Shown in pieces: positions 45,303-57,518 of a stretch of DNA of 64,000 bases (positions are counted from its first letter, which is position 1; each line of letters opens with the position of its first letter). The position numbers and the translations under genes were made by a program. The stretch is from NCBI GenBank assembly GCA_951213105.1, contig OX578140.1, positions 36,005,256 to 36,069,255 of the forward strand. Direction: 5' to 3'. The notes below the pieces were generated by a model. The model was given only the letters and a program-made list of their open reading frames with translations. It made no database searches and was not told where the DNA came from. This DNA comes from Amaurobius ferox. Lineage: Eukaryota; Arthropoda; Arachnida; Araneae; Amaurobiidae.

Positions 45303-46211
45303 TTTTACTTTCCTTATATACATAATGTATAAGGAAAGTATTGTGACGGGGTCGAAAATTCGAATTCGAACTTTCGACGGGAGAGCACGTTTTAAGAATC
45401 CCTGATCACGAATCAAACATTTTTGAAGTGATGTCTGTGTGTGTGTCAGTGAGTCTGTGGAGACGATAACTGACGAGCGAATGGACTGATTCGAACCAAA
45501 TTTGATACAAAAATCACAATTCGTAAACACTGGAAGCCTATTGTTTTTATACGCAATCGAATGTTCAGAACCCCCTTAAATTTTCGAATGAAATTTTGAA
45601 AAAATCGTCAAAAAATCAAACCGCTAATAAAGTTACACAAATAGACATTTTTTGTGTAATTTTTCATTAGAAAACGATTGACATAAATTTTAGAACGCTA
45701 ACATGAACCGTTCTCGAGATATTGCATATTTTTCAAAAAAATTATCAGAAAGTCATATAAAATGAAAAAAAAATGTCCTATTGAGAAACATGTTCACTTT
45801 TCATATGTAATACCATACGATAAATTTAGTGACATCATTCTCGTGGATCTAGCTCATTCCATTCATGAAAAAAGATACTTTGAGTAATACGTTTGTATTT
45901 GAACGCTAATAATCATTTCTCTGCTGTAAGAATAACATATTTCTTCGTCTATAACGCTTGGCGAGATTTTGGCTACAAATTTGGCGGAATGTCGCCAACT
46001 TGGCGACTTTTTGAAATGTTGCCAAATTAATGAAAATCTCGCCAAATGGATAAAAATGACGCTAAATCAATGAAAATGACGACTAATTGTCGAAAACTCA
46101 TTGTCTTGGAAGGAATCTACTATAAGAAAAACCTATTTTTTTTACTGTGAAAGTAGTAAATTCATTACATTATATAAGGAAAGTCATGTGTTGCCCACAT
46201 CAGATTTTTTT
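45303..46211 (+). mobile_element. Helentron-like family, subfamily A, full-length copy
   Basis: Intact left hairpin (TTACTTTCCTTATATACATA plus ATGTATAAGGAAAGT) and intact right end (CATTATATAAGGAAAGTCAT plus GTGTTGCCCACATCAGATTTTTTT). The internal TG tract is short (GTGTGTGTG at ~45440). The TTGGCGA palindromes lie at 45955-46040. It is about 909 bp, non-coding, with T-rich flanks and no target duplication. Confidence 0.87.
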
Positions 46212-47160
46212 CAAAAAAAGGATACCAAAATATATATTTTAGTAACAGGTTTCAAAAATAATCAAACTTAAGTTTACCGTGAGCATACGAAAGGATAAAT
46301 ATAGTACATGTTTCGATTTAATGTTCTGACGCTCACCTAAATATTTGTTTAGTGCATATTGCCAAAAACGTAAGTGTGGGCCTGGTTAGCACTGGCCAAT
46401 TATTGTCTACCAGCCTATTTCATTGTAATATATGTGAGATAAACGAAGACGTAACTAATTCATCTTCATTGATGCATCCCCGTTGGATGCATATTCGATA
46501 CTAATATTTAAAGAATGTTCCTAATTGGGAATAAAAAAATTTCATTTGAAAATCTCCCGACAAACAATATTCAAAATTTTGGCTTAGGGACTATGAATGG
46601 AAATATTTTTATTATCCTACTTTTGAAAAAAAAACATTACTGAGATTCTCAGTCTTCCACGGTAGATCTTTTGAAACTCCACTTTCGCTACTGTTTTTAC
46701 AAAAACAGAACACATGTGCTATCCAGAACGATCAGTTATAGTTTCACATCATTCAAAATATCCCCTTTATCAAATCACTTGAACGTCTCCTCAACGAACG
46801 ATAACTAAAGTCTTATAGTCTTATCGATGGCGCCGTATTTCAAACTTGATGGTCGTATTCCTGCAAGAGTTGATCGGTCGATAGAGAGCGCTCCTATAGC
46901 AGAGCTGCGAACTCTGTTACAAACACTATAAGGTTTCCTGCAAGAAAAATCATATGTCCATTTCGACTGCCGGAGAATCGGGACTTGAACTGAACACAAA
47001 CTCCAAGGCTACATTTTATGGTCTTCATTACACCAACAAAAGTAGCCAAAAAATAGCCATCCCATATGGAATAGGGAAAACATAAGAAATTTGAGTAAAC
47101 AATCGTTCCATATAATTCGTCCATGTTTTGCAATGAACAAAAATCAATGATAATTCAATT
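46212..47160. other. Unassigned DNA
   Basis: 46820-46990 is GC-richer (GATGGCGCCGTATTTC; AGAGAGCGCTCCTATAG) but shows no recognisable product or repeat boundary. The minus-strand frames there are short. Confidence 0.35.
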
Positions 47161-47164
47161 TGAC

Positions 47165-47630
47165 AATCCTTTTCCCTCTACACCGGAACAAAATTTATTA
47201 TTCCAAGTGAAAGTTTCTATAGCTGGCCCTTAACTGCATTTCCTTAGACGTAAACATACGGCTGATTGATAGTCATCATATATCTCGAAATAATAGAATT
47301 TATTCAAACTTCTTTCTGCTGATTTCATTTCATTTCCTTAACACATTAGTCAAGAGTGTAACGATATTGACGAGGAAATATTTGATTTATCGCCATTTGC
47401 AAAAAGAACACGAATTCCTGCAATGCATTCGCGTCAAGTGATGTTGCATTAGAGTTAAATCATGCAACGACGAAAAAGAATAAAAAAGTGGTTATTCATT
47501 CTCAGTTTTTTTATTCGCTGTTATTAAGGAATATTTTATATTTAATAGTTTATGCAGAAACATAGAATTTTATCGTTGTTGTGTCCTCTTTGATATGCCA
47601 AGATTAAAAGTACACCAATTTGGATAAATG
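47165..47630. repeat. Old duplicated block D, copy 1
   Basis: Ordered similarity with 50935-51345 and 55985-56345: CGTAAACATAC, TTTATTCAAACTTCT, AACACATTAGTCAAGAG, GATATTGACGAGGAAATATTT, CGTCAAGTGATGTTGCATTAG, TTATTAAGGAATATTT, TTATCGTTGTTGTGTC and GATATGCCAAGATTAAAAGTA. It is non-coding. Unit length is about 420-460 bp and no terminal repeats were found. Confidence 0.65.
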
Positions 47631-49975
47631 TTCCAGTCATTCAGGAACGATTTTTTGTTATTTGTGGGATAAAAATGTTCCTGACTTTATTAAATCTTTA
47701 TATTTCTAATAATTAAATTATTTTTTCTCAAATATTTTGAGACTGTGGCTCATCTCAGATTTCTCTTCCAGTTTATACTACACTGAACAAAATGCATTTT
47801 TTTTTATCAAAATTGTCTGTAAAAATTATTTAATTTTTTTTTTCCAGTTTGTAATACATATATCTGTTAGGTCGTTAATTAAATTCCCTGCTTATCTGTA
47901 TTAATATACGCTGTTTAATAAAATTACCACCATATCATAACAGTTTAACAATAATTGTACCAGAAAAAATATACATTCAGAAGCCAAATTATCATGGCCA
48001 CCTTTCTAGGAGTTCTATAGTCCATACGATATAATGCACGGTGTACATTGAGAACTTGTCTCTGATTCAGATTACCACAATTCGATACTGCTCAGCAGTG
48101 TTGGGTTGAGCATGTCATCCAATTCGCCGTTAAACTGGAGTATCCATTGATCGTTGACGAAGCAATTGCACGCGACTTATCTACCTTAAACTGTAATAAT
48201 GGCTGGTAGCTATTTTGATATTGCTGGTATCACTGCTTTAATGCTCAGATTTTACTAAAGGCGACGAGCGCAATACCCACCAGCTTATAAGAAGACAGTT
48301 AGACAAGATATTTTAATATTGTTGTATGCCACTGATAGCATACAACTGGCAATGATCGAGAGGAGTGGTTAGGCGGTCAATTGACGTGATACAATGCCAA
48401 CAGTGATCACGGCCGTAAGGAATTCTCCTCGGGCGGATTCTCTATCAAACTCCCCGTAATGGAACAGCTTTGGACGTGGTTGATTTTCTTTTTATCATAC
48501 TTGCGTTGTGTCTAAATATCTTGGATGTCCGAATGAAGGTGAAAACAGTGACGATACAGCTTGGAATACGGAAGTTTTGGAGGTTTGAATGACCAGGCAG
48601 ATATATTCCACAAAAATAATTACTTCTTTATTTTTGTCGAAACATAAATATTCATCTCATAGAATCAATAGCTTTTCTCCACGAAAAGACGATAAACATT
48701 AACATTCATGAATCAGGTCATATTTCCGTTCCACAATTAGAATTACTCGACATCTCATAATTTCATTCATATTTACCAATTCCATTTAAGTCTTGAAAGA
48801 AAACGCGGCATTTTGTTATTACTTCAATTATTCTTAATAATTCAATTTAGAAAATACAATTAATTTATAATAAAGCATTTTCGATTTCATGCCGAGCCTC
48901 GCGGGCTAAACACGTCTTATCTCCGTGGTATTACATCGCCAACTGAACTATTTACCAAAAACAGACATAAGCATCTTTAATGTTATTACGCGTTCATGAC
49001 GCAAAGAAAAAGATTTCCAATGTTAAGGAATACGAAATGCAAATACGAAGTACATGTACTAAAGCGCGGGACAAAACCCTACACCAAGGTTTACCGAAAC
49101 TGGCGGGAAATATCCAAAAGGCCGAAATACAGAAATTTCGCTTTATCAATTTGGAATAAATTTCTAAGAACAAGTTTTAGAATCGAAAGTGAATTAGAAT
49201 TTGCGGACAATTAAATTTTGAAAGAAAATAATTATTAAACAAGGCAAGCATTTCATAACAATATAAGGTTGGACATTCAGCCCGACTACCAATCAAAAAG
49301 TCGTCAGCTTAACGTCGACGAGCTTAGCATTTCGTCATTCATCACGCCACAGACCAGGGAGGATTTTGAAAGTCGTTGTCAAAACACAGCAAGTTTTCGC
49401 CTTATTACAATTAAAAAATGTTTGCTATTTTTGAAGGGGCAATAGGCAATAGCCAGACGAAAAAACATGCGCAGATATTTTAGTTTGAGCTATGCGCAAG
49501 CCTTTCTCAATGACGTCCAAAGAGATTTAGTGACTTCGGTGGCTCGGTCTCCCTAAGAACCCGAAAACAAAATACGCGCGTTTGTTATTCCAGTGAATTC
49601 ATTTGCGCAGAGCCAGATAAAAAAATGTAGTCATACCCAAGACGAGTACCCCTGGAATTGAAGAGCGGAAAAAAGTCTGGGTTCAACTTCTAGAGAACTC
49701 TGGCGTGCACAAGGTCTTCTTATTGGGAAGTTTATTTTGGTTCAGCGATTGTCGCGTTTGGTGAAACACGATCTTTACACATATAAAATCTGTCAGATCG
49801 CGTCTTTTACTCATTATTTCTTTAAAAAGTTAGTCTCGGCATGAATCTTTGTTATTCTCTGCATTGCGCCTTTGTTATTATCTGCATCATCTCCTTGTCA
49901 GTCTCTGAAGGGGATCGAATCGGTGATCTAACCACAGCAATATATGTGGAATAATTATACTCTACGTAAAATAGT
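47631..49975. other. Unassigned DNA
   Basis: A plus-strand frame at 48996-49214 (72 codons, basic, beginning MTQRKRFPML) is not recognised and is not called a gene. No repeat boundary could be defined. Confidence 0.35.
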
Positions 49976-49978
49976 CTG

Positions 49979-50040
49979 GGTTGTTCATAATAATCTAGCT
50001 ACTCAGTATTACCAATGAGTAGCTAATTTTTTTATGAACC
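49979..50040. repeat. Imperfect hairpin
   Basis: GGTTGTTCATAA...TAGCTACTCA pairs with TGAGTAGCTA...TTATGAACC around a 10-base loop. The inner arms (49996-50005 and 50016-50025) are perfect over 10 bp, and the outer arms pair with one mismatch. Confidence 0.75.
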
Positions 50041-50224
50041 ACCATTTATGTTTCCCATAGAAATTAATGATATGGAAATTTTAAATTTCAAATGCTTCGA
50101 GTTGTAATCCTGAGAATTGCAAAATATTCTTTCTATTTCTAGTTTTACATGGTTTATAGAATGTCCTCAAGAACCCCAATAACTTCGTAAGAAAAGTTCC
50201 ATGAATGTCACACGTCATGTCTAT

Positions 50225-50580
50225 TTATAGGAAAGTGACCAGTCTCGATCAAATAAAAGTAATTGCAGGGCCCTTAGCAGAGAATTTAGAAAGTTAAGAA
50301 CAGGAAATTTGTAACAAAGAAGGAAGACATATATTAATTATAAAGTTTTAATAGTAACAATTGACATCAGGAACTTACGAAATGCGTATATAGAAGGCAA
50401 TAAACGCCCGTCAATTGATACGGTGACACCTGTAATGTTTATGCAATATTATTTCTCGGATTCAAATGTGCATTCTTTCAGACTAAGGACATTCTGAACA
50501 GGCCGTACTTTAGATTCTTGTGCAGGTAGGTGTTGTCTGTTTTAACATTCATGGATATAAGAGCAATTTGACAATAACCC
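50225..50580. repeat. Old duplicated block F, copy 2
   Basis: The partner of 31065-31440. It carries CAAATAAAAGTAATTGCAGG, TATTATTTCTCGGATTCAAATG, ACATTCTGAACAGGCCGTAC and TAACATTCATGGATATAAG. Its left part (50300-50420) is poorly conserved. Confidence 0.5.
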
Positions 50581-50934
50581 TTTTGGGAAGCAAATTCCTT
50601 GTGAAACAGATTTGTTGTTGACCCTTATTCATTAGATCTACAAGTTTGTAATTGTAATTTTTAGTCTATCTCACTTAGTTACTGAGTCAGTTATCCTAGC
50701 TTTTAATGTATCCGCTAGGTTATAATATATTTACACATAAAATTTCAAAATGGCGCAACATGTTGATCACTAATAACATAGTGGGTCAACATGTGATCAA
50801 AAGGTATCTGAAGGTACTTTGAGTCAAAATCTCGAATTCAAATGTTTTCTTGAAAGCAGTGCTTTCCTAATATGAAAAGTGAAAATTAATAAGAACCCTT
50901 GAATTTGGGCTACACCAAAATAGAATTAATTCTT

Positions 50935-51345
50935 CCAAATATAAGTTTTTATAGTTGACCCTTACGTGCCTTTCCTTTTACGTAAACATACAGTTGATTA
51001 TCGTGGCATATCTCAAAATCATGAAATTTATTCAAACTTCTATGTGTACATTTTATTTCTCTCCTCTTAACACATTAGTCAAGAGAATTGCGATATTGAC
51101 GACGAAATATTTGTGATTTATCACCATACTCCCAAAGAACTCGAATTCTTGAGTTGTGTTCACGTCAAGTGATGTTTCATTAGAGTGAAATCAACAAGCG
51201 ACAAAGAATATAAAAAAATTCAATTCATTTCTTGCTGTTTTTTTTTATTGTTATTAAGGACTATTTCATATATCATCGTTTATTAAGCAACATAGGAGTT
51301 TATCAATGTTATTGTGTCGTTTTCGATATGCCGAGATTAAAAGTA
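50935..51345. repeat. Old duplicated block D, copy 2
   Basis: The best partner of 47165-47630, with the same ordered motifs. The 85-codon frame at 51232 lies across its end and is not conserved in the other copies, which argues against coding. Confidence 0.65.
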
Positions 51346-52029
51346 AACAAGGCAATTGAGATAAATGTTGCAGCCATTCAGTCACGGATCCTTTTATGGA
51401 TTTTGGGCTTAATGATGTCTGGAGATTTCGTAGTTTATTATAATCCCATAAAGAAGTATCTTAATGTATTCATAAAAAGGGTCCTATAACTCTTAGAAAA
51501 GCAAAAGAAATGGTACTGCAATGCAACGGATAGATTCCTCTACATACAACAATAAATTGATTTTAACTGATCACATGCAATATCTATAGAACAATATTAG
51601 CGTACGTTAAATCAATATCTCGTGAATCGTAACTTGGCGTTTTTTTTGACGACGTCCATTCAAAACCATCGAAATTTATTTAAAATTGATTAATTGGACA
51701 CGGTTATAGTTTCGTAACATACACTTATATCTAAAGACTAAGGATGAACTACATCTTAAACAGTATATACAACAATTTTCATGACAGCAGTCAAATATGT
51801 ACATAAATTTATTACTAGTGAATAAATCATAAAAAATTATATTGCCAAAACTTTTTAACACATTTCGTAGAAATTAAATTGTAATACGTTTTACTTTTAA
51901 ATTTTACGATTTACGTTTCACATGAAACGTAGTTATTTTACGTTTCCATTCTCTGAAGCCGTAGTTGGAAAATTTATATCGTGCGTTTACAGAAAATTAT
52001 GCTGAGAGACAATTTTCGTATGGAATGTG
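51346..52029. other. Unassigned AT-rich DNA
   Basis: Nothing recognisable before the Tc1-like fossil. Confidence 0.4.
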
Positions 52030-52560
52030 TGCATACTTAACGTTATGCCATGCTTGGCACCAAGTTATCCAGTGGGGTAAACTAGTCCACTTCATCTTCA
52101 GAGTTGGTATTAAAACATCTATATTTTCTGGAATAGGAATTTCAAACAGCATTGGTTTTCTTTATTGAGTTTCAAATGTATTCTATAGAAGTTGAGATCT
52201 GGAAAGTATGCTGGCCATTTGATTCAATTAATATCTGATATCTCCAGATACATGTGCTCTACTCGTGTGCGATATAGTGGGGCATTGTCAATCATAAAAA
52301 AAATATTCGTGTACAACACGGAACATTCAAACATGACGTAAAAAAAACTTATTGCATTATCTTTCAGCAGCCATAGTCCCCTTTTCAGTACTTGCAGCTC
52401 AGTGCTTCCATTAAGAATAATGCCTCCCAACACCAGGACCGCAGAACTGACCTTTTTGTTTTTTCATGAGCGTTCTAGTTATACAGAACAATACCACTTT
52501 AATGAAAAATCAGCTGACATCAATAAAACACCCGTGTTTCAACCTTTAAGAATTATACTG
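52030..52560 (-). pseudogene. Tc1-like transposase fossil
   Basis: On the minus strand, LGGIILNGSTELQVL matches the WGGI...NGRTEL region of Tc1-type transposases. FFMIDNAPLYRT contains the second catalytic aspartate (codon about 52287-52289). KWPAYFPDLN is the start of the third catalytic motif, whose glutamate codon (about 52191-52193) is now out of frame. LVPSMA*R is the relic of the carboxyl SMPRR motif. Many stops and shifts are present and no inverted repeats were found, so this is an ancient insertion. Confidence 0.7.
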
Positions 52561-53454
52561 TTAAGAATTCTATTGACATAGAAAACTTTGTGCTTCCTAA
52601 GAAAAAACGACCGACTTTTACATACAATTTCATTTCTGCGAAGAAATAATTCTCAATGACATTTTTACAGTGTACCCTAGCACAAACACATACCCAGATA
52701 TTCCAAGTATTGATTATATGGTAATATAATATTAAATTACTCTTAAAGAAATGAAAAATTCTGTAGAAAAGGTAAAACTTATTTCATATTCTAATGCCAA
52801 TTTATGAATTTCTTTTTATTTTGAGGAAATTTTGGCATATAATTGCATAATGAATATATTTGGCATATAATTACATAATGAATATCGTGTATTGATAACA
52901 ATTTCCTTAGTTTAAATGCATGCATTAACATTTAAATTTTACATTGTAAATATATTTAATGAGTTTTCTCCATGTATATGCATGTTTATAAAATAACAAG
53001 AAAGATCAATCATGCATAAGCATTGATTATGAAACACTTTCCAACTGAAATGTAATTTCATTTAAAAATTTCTAAAATGTGATTCATTCAGTGGTAATAT
53101 CTTTTACATTATCACAGTACTACAGTAATTTATTATACTTAAATATTTAAAACTGTATCGAAATATAAATCATCTGATTCTTTATGCAAAATCAATGAAT
53201 ATTTCATTCATATAACTTGTATTCCAGACTCCAGAGCTAAATAATTTTGTGTGAAAAAAATTCAGCAATTCTTATGTAATTCATCTTACAATCGCTTGAG
53301 ATATTTGCATTCTGCATATGTTAAAATTAGGCTTCCTTGAAGAAATAATAAAAGTTTAGGGATCATTTAAAATCACAACTATTGTAATTGCATAGGCACG
53401 GAATTTAGATACACAGATAATACACAGATAATATATATGCGTATGTGTATGTAC
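52561..53454. other. Unassigned AT-rich DNA
   Basis: A short direct duplication of TTTGGCATATAATTGCATAA / ATGAATAT lies at 52830-52885. Nothing else was seen. Confidence 0.4.
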
Positions 53455-54281
53455 TCAAAGTATTGGAATCGTGCCGAAGATCGGAACTCAAATTTTCAAA
53501 GGATCTACACGTTTTGGGACTTCTAGAACACGAAAAAACTACTTTTAGGAAGACGTCTGTCTGTGTAAGGGTGTATCTGTGTATGTTTCTGTGTGTCTGT
53601 GTGGATATTACATCCACTCTAATTGAAAAACTAATGGACCGAATTTCATACAATTTGGTAGGTATGTTTTTTGTGGGAAATCCTGATGTTCATTAGATTA
53701 TAGTACGATTCGTAATAAAAGAATCTGCCTTCTTTGCGAAATGGCCGCAGAAATTGCCTTTATCCACTCTAGCTAAAAACTAATGAACCAAATTTAACAA
53801 AATTTGGAGTATAATATTTCAATAGCCTACAAGTGATTTATATACCAAATTTAACAAAATTTTGTATATAAATCATTTGTAGGTTATTCTACTACGATTC
53901 GGGAAAAAGGAACAGGCTATTTTTGCGAAATGGCCAGCAAAAATCGTTATATATAAAAATAAAAGACTACGTGTGCTCAATTATATCAATTAAATTCCTA
54001 TTTTATATGTGATTTTTGACAACAAAAAGAATAAGACTAACCCCATTACTCTAGGACTAGCCGTTCTTGAGATATTCTAGTTTTTTCGCGTTTTCGCTAC
54101 GCCACCTTTGACAATAAGTCCAGTTATCAAATGAGAACCAAATTTAAGTTTAACGTGTAAATTCAATGTCATTTAAAATACTTATGTTGTGCAGATAAAC
54201 TCAAATTATCATTGAATAAATAAAGAGAACGAATATGAGTCTGCAGGGAAAGACATGTGCTGTCCACATCAGAATTTTTAA
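53455..54281 (+). mobile_element. Helentron-like family, subfamily B, 5'-eroded copy
   Basis: It begins at AGTATTGGAATCGTGCCGAA, just inside the missing left hairpin. It continues with the GATCTACACG and TACTTTTAGGAAGACGTCTG block, the GT-rich tract and two to three internal ~150-bp modules (ACTAATGGACCGAATTTCAT...). It ends GAGTCTGCAGGGAAAGACAT then GTGCTGTCCACATCAGAATTTTT. A secondary inverted duplication inside creates the palindrome at 53826-53883. Confidence 0.75.
53826..53883. repeat. Inverted repeat within subfamily B copy
   Basis: CCTACAAGTGATTTATATAC plus CAAATTT pairs with AAATTTTGTATATAAATCAT plus TTGTAGG. Arms of 27 bp have two mismatches. Other B copies have one orientation of this segment only, so an inverted duplication happened in this copy. 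Confidence 0.85.
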
Positions 54282-54979
54282 CAATATTACAACAATGATT
54301 TATAAAAGTGAACGGGGATTAATTGCGGGTCATTTCGAAAAAAATGTATGATCTATATTTAAAGATCCACCAAATTGCTGTAAAATAAAATGTTCTACAA
54401 ATTTAAGCTGTGTACCAAATTTTAACTCTCTAGGACGTAGGAAAGTGCATTTAAAATGCCATCAATTAAATTTATCATGAAGAGTTATATAAAATTTAAA
54501 AAAAATGAAAAATTGTTATCTACCAAATTATTTTAAAATATGAAGCCACTGCCATATGCAAAACGTTTTAACAAATGGAGAGATATTTATTATATAATAT
54601 CTCTCTCTTTTCTTTCTGGAAGATATCCCAAAGTCAGAATTTAATTGAATTTGTTTTTTTCCCTATACTAAATAATTTTTTTAATTAAAAAACTACTTAA
54701 CATATTTTACTGAATTTTTTTTTATATATTCTATGGGATAATGTGAATATTTCCTAAAAATTTCGAAGCAATTCGTGAATTTTAAATTTACTTAAAAAAT
54801 GTTTGAAAAATTAGGTCCCATAGGGTTCAATGTATTTCATTTTTTCAACCCGGGTTCAATAAAAAACTAATTGGGTGATATTATTTATTTATATTCCCAT
54901 AGGTCCTACAGACCGTCTGAACAACATACTAAAATTTCATTTTGATAAACTCATTTTTACGGCAGTTATCGTGCTAACG

Positions 54980-55013
<34 letters not shown>

Positions 55014-55091
55014 ATGAACAAAGTCATAAACACTTTTCAACTTTGTTGTAAAGTGTTAAAAATGTAACGCAATGCGCACGTAATATACGCA
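54282..55091. other. Unassigned, possible further repeat with ACAG tract
   Basis: 54300-55065 ends with GTGCTAACGGACAGACAGAC and an (ACAG)n run (54974-55011), then AACTTTGTTGTAAAGTGTTA. A direct C/G-poor tandem tract preceded by GCTAACGG is a common 3' pattern of dispersed elements, but I cannot define ends. Confidence 0.35.
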
Positions 55092-55106
55092 CAGGCATAC
55101 TGACTG

Positions 55107-55415
55107 CCGGTGTTGAAACCCAGACCGTCCGACCTACCAGAAAGGTGTTGTTGTTGTTGTTGAGAGAAAGGTGTAAGGTAACTGTCTGGACAGTCGGGAA
55201 GTGCCACCCAATTTAGACCGGAACCCAGTGGGGAGGCATCCATAGGGACCGTACCCTCCTTCCCCTACCACCAACCTCTCGGAAGGACTTTCGGACCCAC
55301 ATGTTTAACGTGATCGTACTCCGCATGAACACGGCGGCAGTTTTGGCAGTGGCTGGAATCGAACCCGGGCCAACCGAGTGCAACTCCAGCGCGCTAACCA
55401 ATGGGCTACCGCGCT
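55107..55415 (-). mobile_element. tRNA-derived SINE with target-site duplication
   Basis: On the minus strand: GAGCGCGGTAGCCCATTGGT (A box), GGCCCGGGTTCGATTCCAGC (B box intact), the body with CCGCCGTGTTC, ACATGTGGGTCCGAAAG and TAAATTGGGTGGCAC. Near the 3' end a CTCAACAACAACAACAAC segment separates two copies of the ACACCTTTC/ACACCTTTCT junction, so the tail is locally duplicated before GGTCGGACGGTCTGGGTTTC. It is bounded by a perfect 15-bp duplication CAGGCATACTGACTG (55092-55106 and 55416-55430). Confidence 0.92.
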
Positions 55416-55430
55416 CAGGCATACTGACTG

Positions 55431-55984
55431 TGAAAAATGTCGTTAATATTTTCTTTACTATAGGTAATAAGTTAATAAAAGACAATAGCTTTCTGGTATG
55501 AAAGGTGAAACCTTTTTATCCAGAAACAACAATATTTCTAGTATCTTAATCGTATACGTTCAATCCACAGGAGAATTTTCACGAGCATCAGAAACCCTTT
55601 GTGACCTGACGTTCAATCTTTAGTCCTCCTGTCAGATCCATAGAATCTGGGCAAGGTTTTGCTATCTGTACATGTTGTTCGTATTAATTCTATCTTTAGA
55701 ATGTAGCTCGTGGTCAAGGTAACATAAAATTAATATATAAACAGTAGAACGTCAAACAAACCCAATCCTGTGCAATTATCAAGCTGAAAGCATCTACACA
55801 AATTTTCGAAGAACTTTTCATTATGAAATATTTTTAACAAGAACACTTTAAGAATTTTAGCTTCATTAAAGAATGCGTAATCTTACAGGACAGCTGGAAT
55901 TCTTAATCCCACAGAATAGCTAGGAGTTTTTTTTTTTTTTTTTCACTGTAGAAAAGGTAATAAATAAATGTATTTCACATTTTT
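55431..55984. other. Unassigned DNA
   Basis: Contains a poly(T) run (55927-55943). Nothing else was recognised. Confidence 0.4.
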
Positions 55985-56345
55985 CCCGAAGGTATGATTT
56001 TATTTGATTCCATTTCACATTCTCAGCACATTAATAAGAGTTACGGTACTGACGATGAATGTTTTCTGAATTGTCGCCATTTTCAAAAGAACACGAATTC
56101 CTTCTTTGCATTTCCGTTAAGTGATATTTCATTAGTGCCATATTTCAAGTGATATTTCATTGTTCAACTACAAAAGAAAAAATCCTGGTAGAATTCATTT
56201 TTTTGTTGTTATTTCTTCAATGTCATTAAGGAATATTTCACTTATCCTTTATGCAGTAACTCAAAATTTATCGTTGTTATTACGTCGTTTTCATGTGTCA
56301 GGTTTGGAAATAAACCAGACAATTGAGGATAAACTTTACAGTCAT
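55985..56345. repeat. Old duplicated block D, copy 3
   Basis: The most diverged copy. TCAGCACATTAATAAGAGTT, GTACTGACGATGAATGTTTTC, AAAAGAACACGAATTCCTTC, TTAAGTGATATTTCATTAG, TCATTAAGGAATATTTCAC and TTATCGTTGTTATTACGTCG keep the order of the copies at 47165 and 50935. Confidence 0.55.
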
Positions 56346-56719
56346 GCAGCGTATTTATGCAAGGCTTTTAGTGATAAAATATGTCACTGAAGTATTTTAC
56401 TTAGGATATTGAATAATATTTTTCTCATTTCTCAAAAATTGTATTTCGTATCGCTTTGTAAAGAATATATACGGTTTATGTATGATTTTCTCGAGAATCT
56501 ATGCCACAATTAATTGACTTTTACAGAATTTAAATTCTGTACATATCATTTAAATGAATGATTACGCTGTTTTGCACGGGTCATTTACATAAAGCTAATG
56601 ATGTGGTCACATATTAATATTTGCTCTTCCATTGAAATATTAGTATATGATCACTACAGAGATTGGTGAATTCAAATAAATACCAAATCGATGATTTAAA
56701 TTTATAGAAATGAGTCTTA

Positions 56720-57000
56720 CGCATTCTGCTGTATGAGCTTTTCAACCACATTACATGTTTGACGTTTTCAATCTCGTTGATCTAATGCCTTGCCTTATAC
56801 CTAAATACAAGCATGGATTCAAATGCCACGATACATCTAAGGTCATTCATTAATAGTCACTTTAAGGTCACTCATTGATTACTCATACAAGAGCAGCCAG
56901 AAATCGTTGACTATTCATAATTGTTCTCCGTGCTCAATTAATTTGCATATATAACTGATCTTGTAATCGGAGCGAGTCATTAATATACATCATTTTATTA
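56720..57000. repeat. Old duplicated block H, copy 1
   Basis: Shares ordered pieces with 63290-63590: CATTCATTAATAG/AACTCATTGATGAG, ACAAGAGCAGCCAGAAAT against ACAAGAGTAGTCGAAATT, TTCTCCGTGCTCAATTAATTTGCATATAT against TTCCGTGTTCAATTTATTTGCATATAT. Function unknown. Confidence 0.5.
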
Positions 57001-57070
57001 AACACTTTGTCAAAATATTAGCATTAGGTAGGTAAATTTAATCTCGGTTTACCAAGATTGTCCATAAAAA

Positions 57071-57427
57071 ATGTATTATTACAACAATCAAGTTCTCAAT
57101 CTGGCAACCAGCATGATTGAGAACACAACCAGCATGATTGAGAACACAACCAGCATGATTGAGAACACATTGCACAAGTTTCACTCGTGTTACTCATCAG
57201 CACTAAATAGGCTATATGAAATAGAAGCAAACAGCCTAATAATTAACAAGAAAAGCATCATCAAAACTTGGCATGTGTTGCATTCTGTTATGACATGTGC
57301 TGCAGTGTGCAAATATTCAGCAAATTGTTTTCTAGGCACTGTAGTTGATACTATAAGCTTGCAAAGATTGTGTCCTCCAGGTCACAGGGGGGACTGTGTT
57401 TCTGGAAAATCTGGAAAGACAAAATAG
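57071..57427 (+). other. Unrecognised 118-codon open frame
   Basis: I do not recognise this frame. It starts ATG at 57071 and contains three perfect 21-bp repeats giving the heptad NTTSMIE. The downstream half is cysteine-containing (HVLHSVMTCAAVCKYSANCF, then RLCPPGHRGDC). It is one of the longest open frames in a region full of stops, and the 21-bp repeat keeps frame, but length alone is weak support and no splice structure or homologue can be shown. It could be part of an exon, a decayed element or chance. Confidence 0.2.
57106..57168. repeat. 21-bp x 3 perfect tandem repeat
   Basis: AACCAGCATGATTGAGAACAC occurs three times in succession without change. Confidence 0.97.
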
Positions 57428-57518
57428 AGTATCTGAACCCCACGTCAAAATGATACAGATGCAAGGAAAAAGTCAACGAATATAGAGGAATGATTATTTA
57501 AGTGTTAAGAGAGATAGC

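Noticed and set aside
57071..57427. Calling this frame a gene
   Set aside because: There is no homology I recognise, no splice or promoter evidence, and it lies next to tandem repeats. Kept only as an unrecognised frame.
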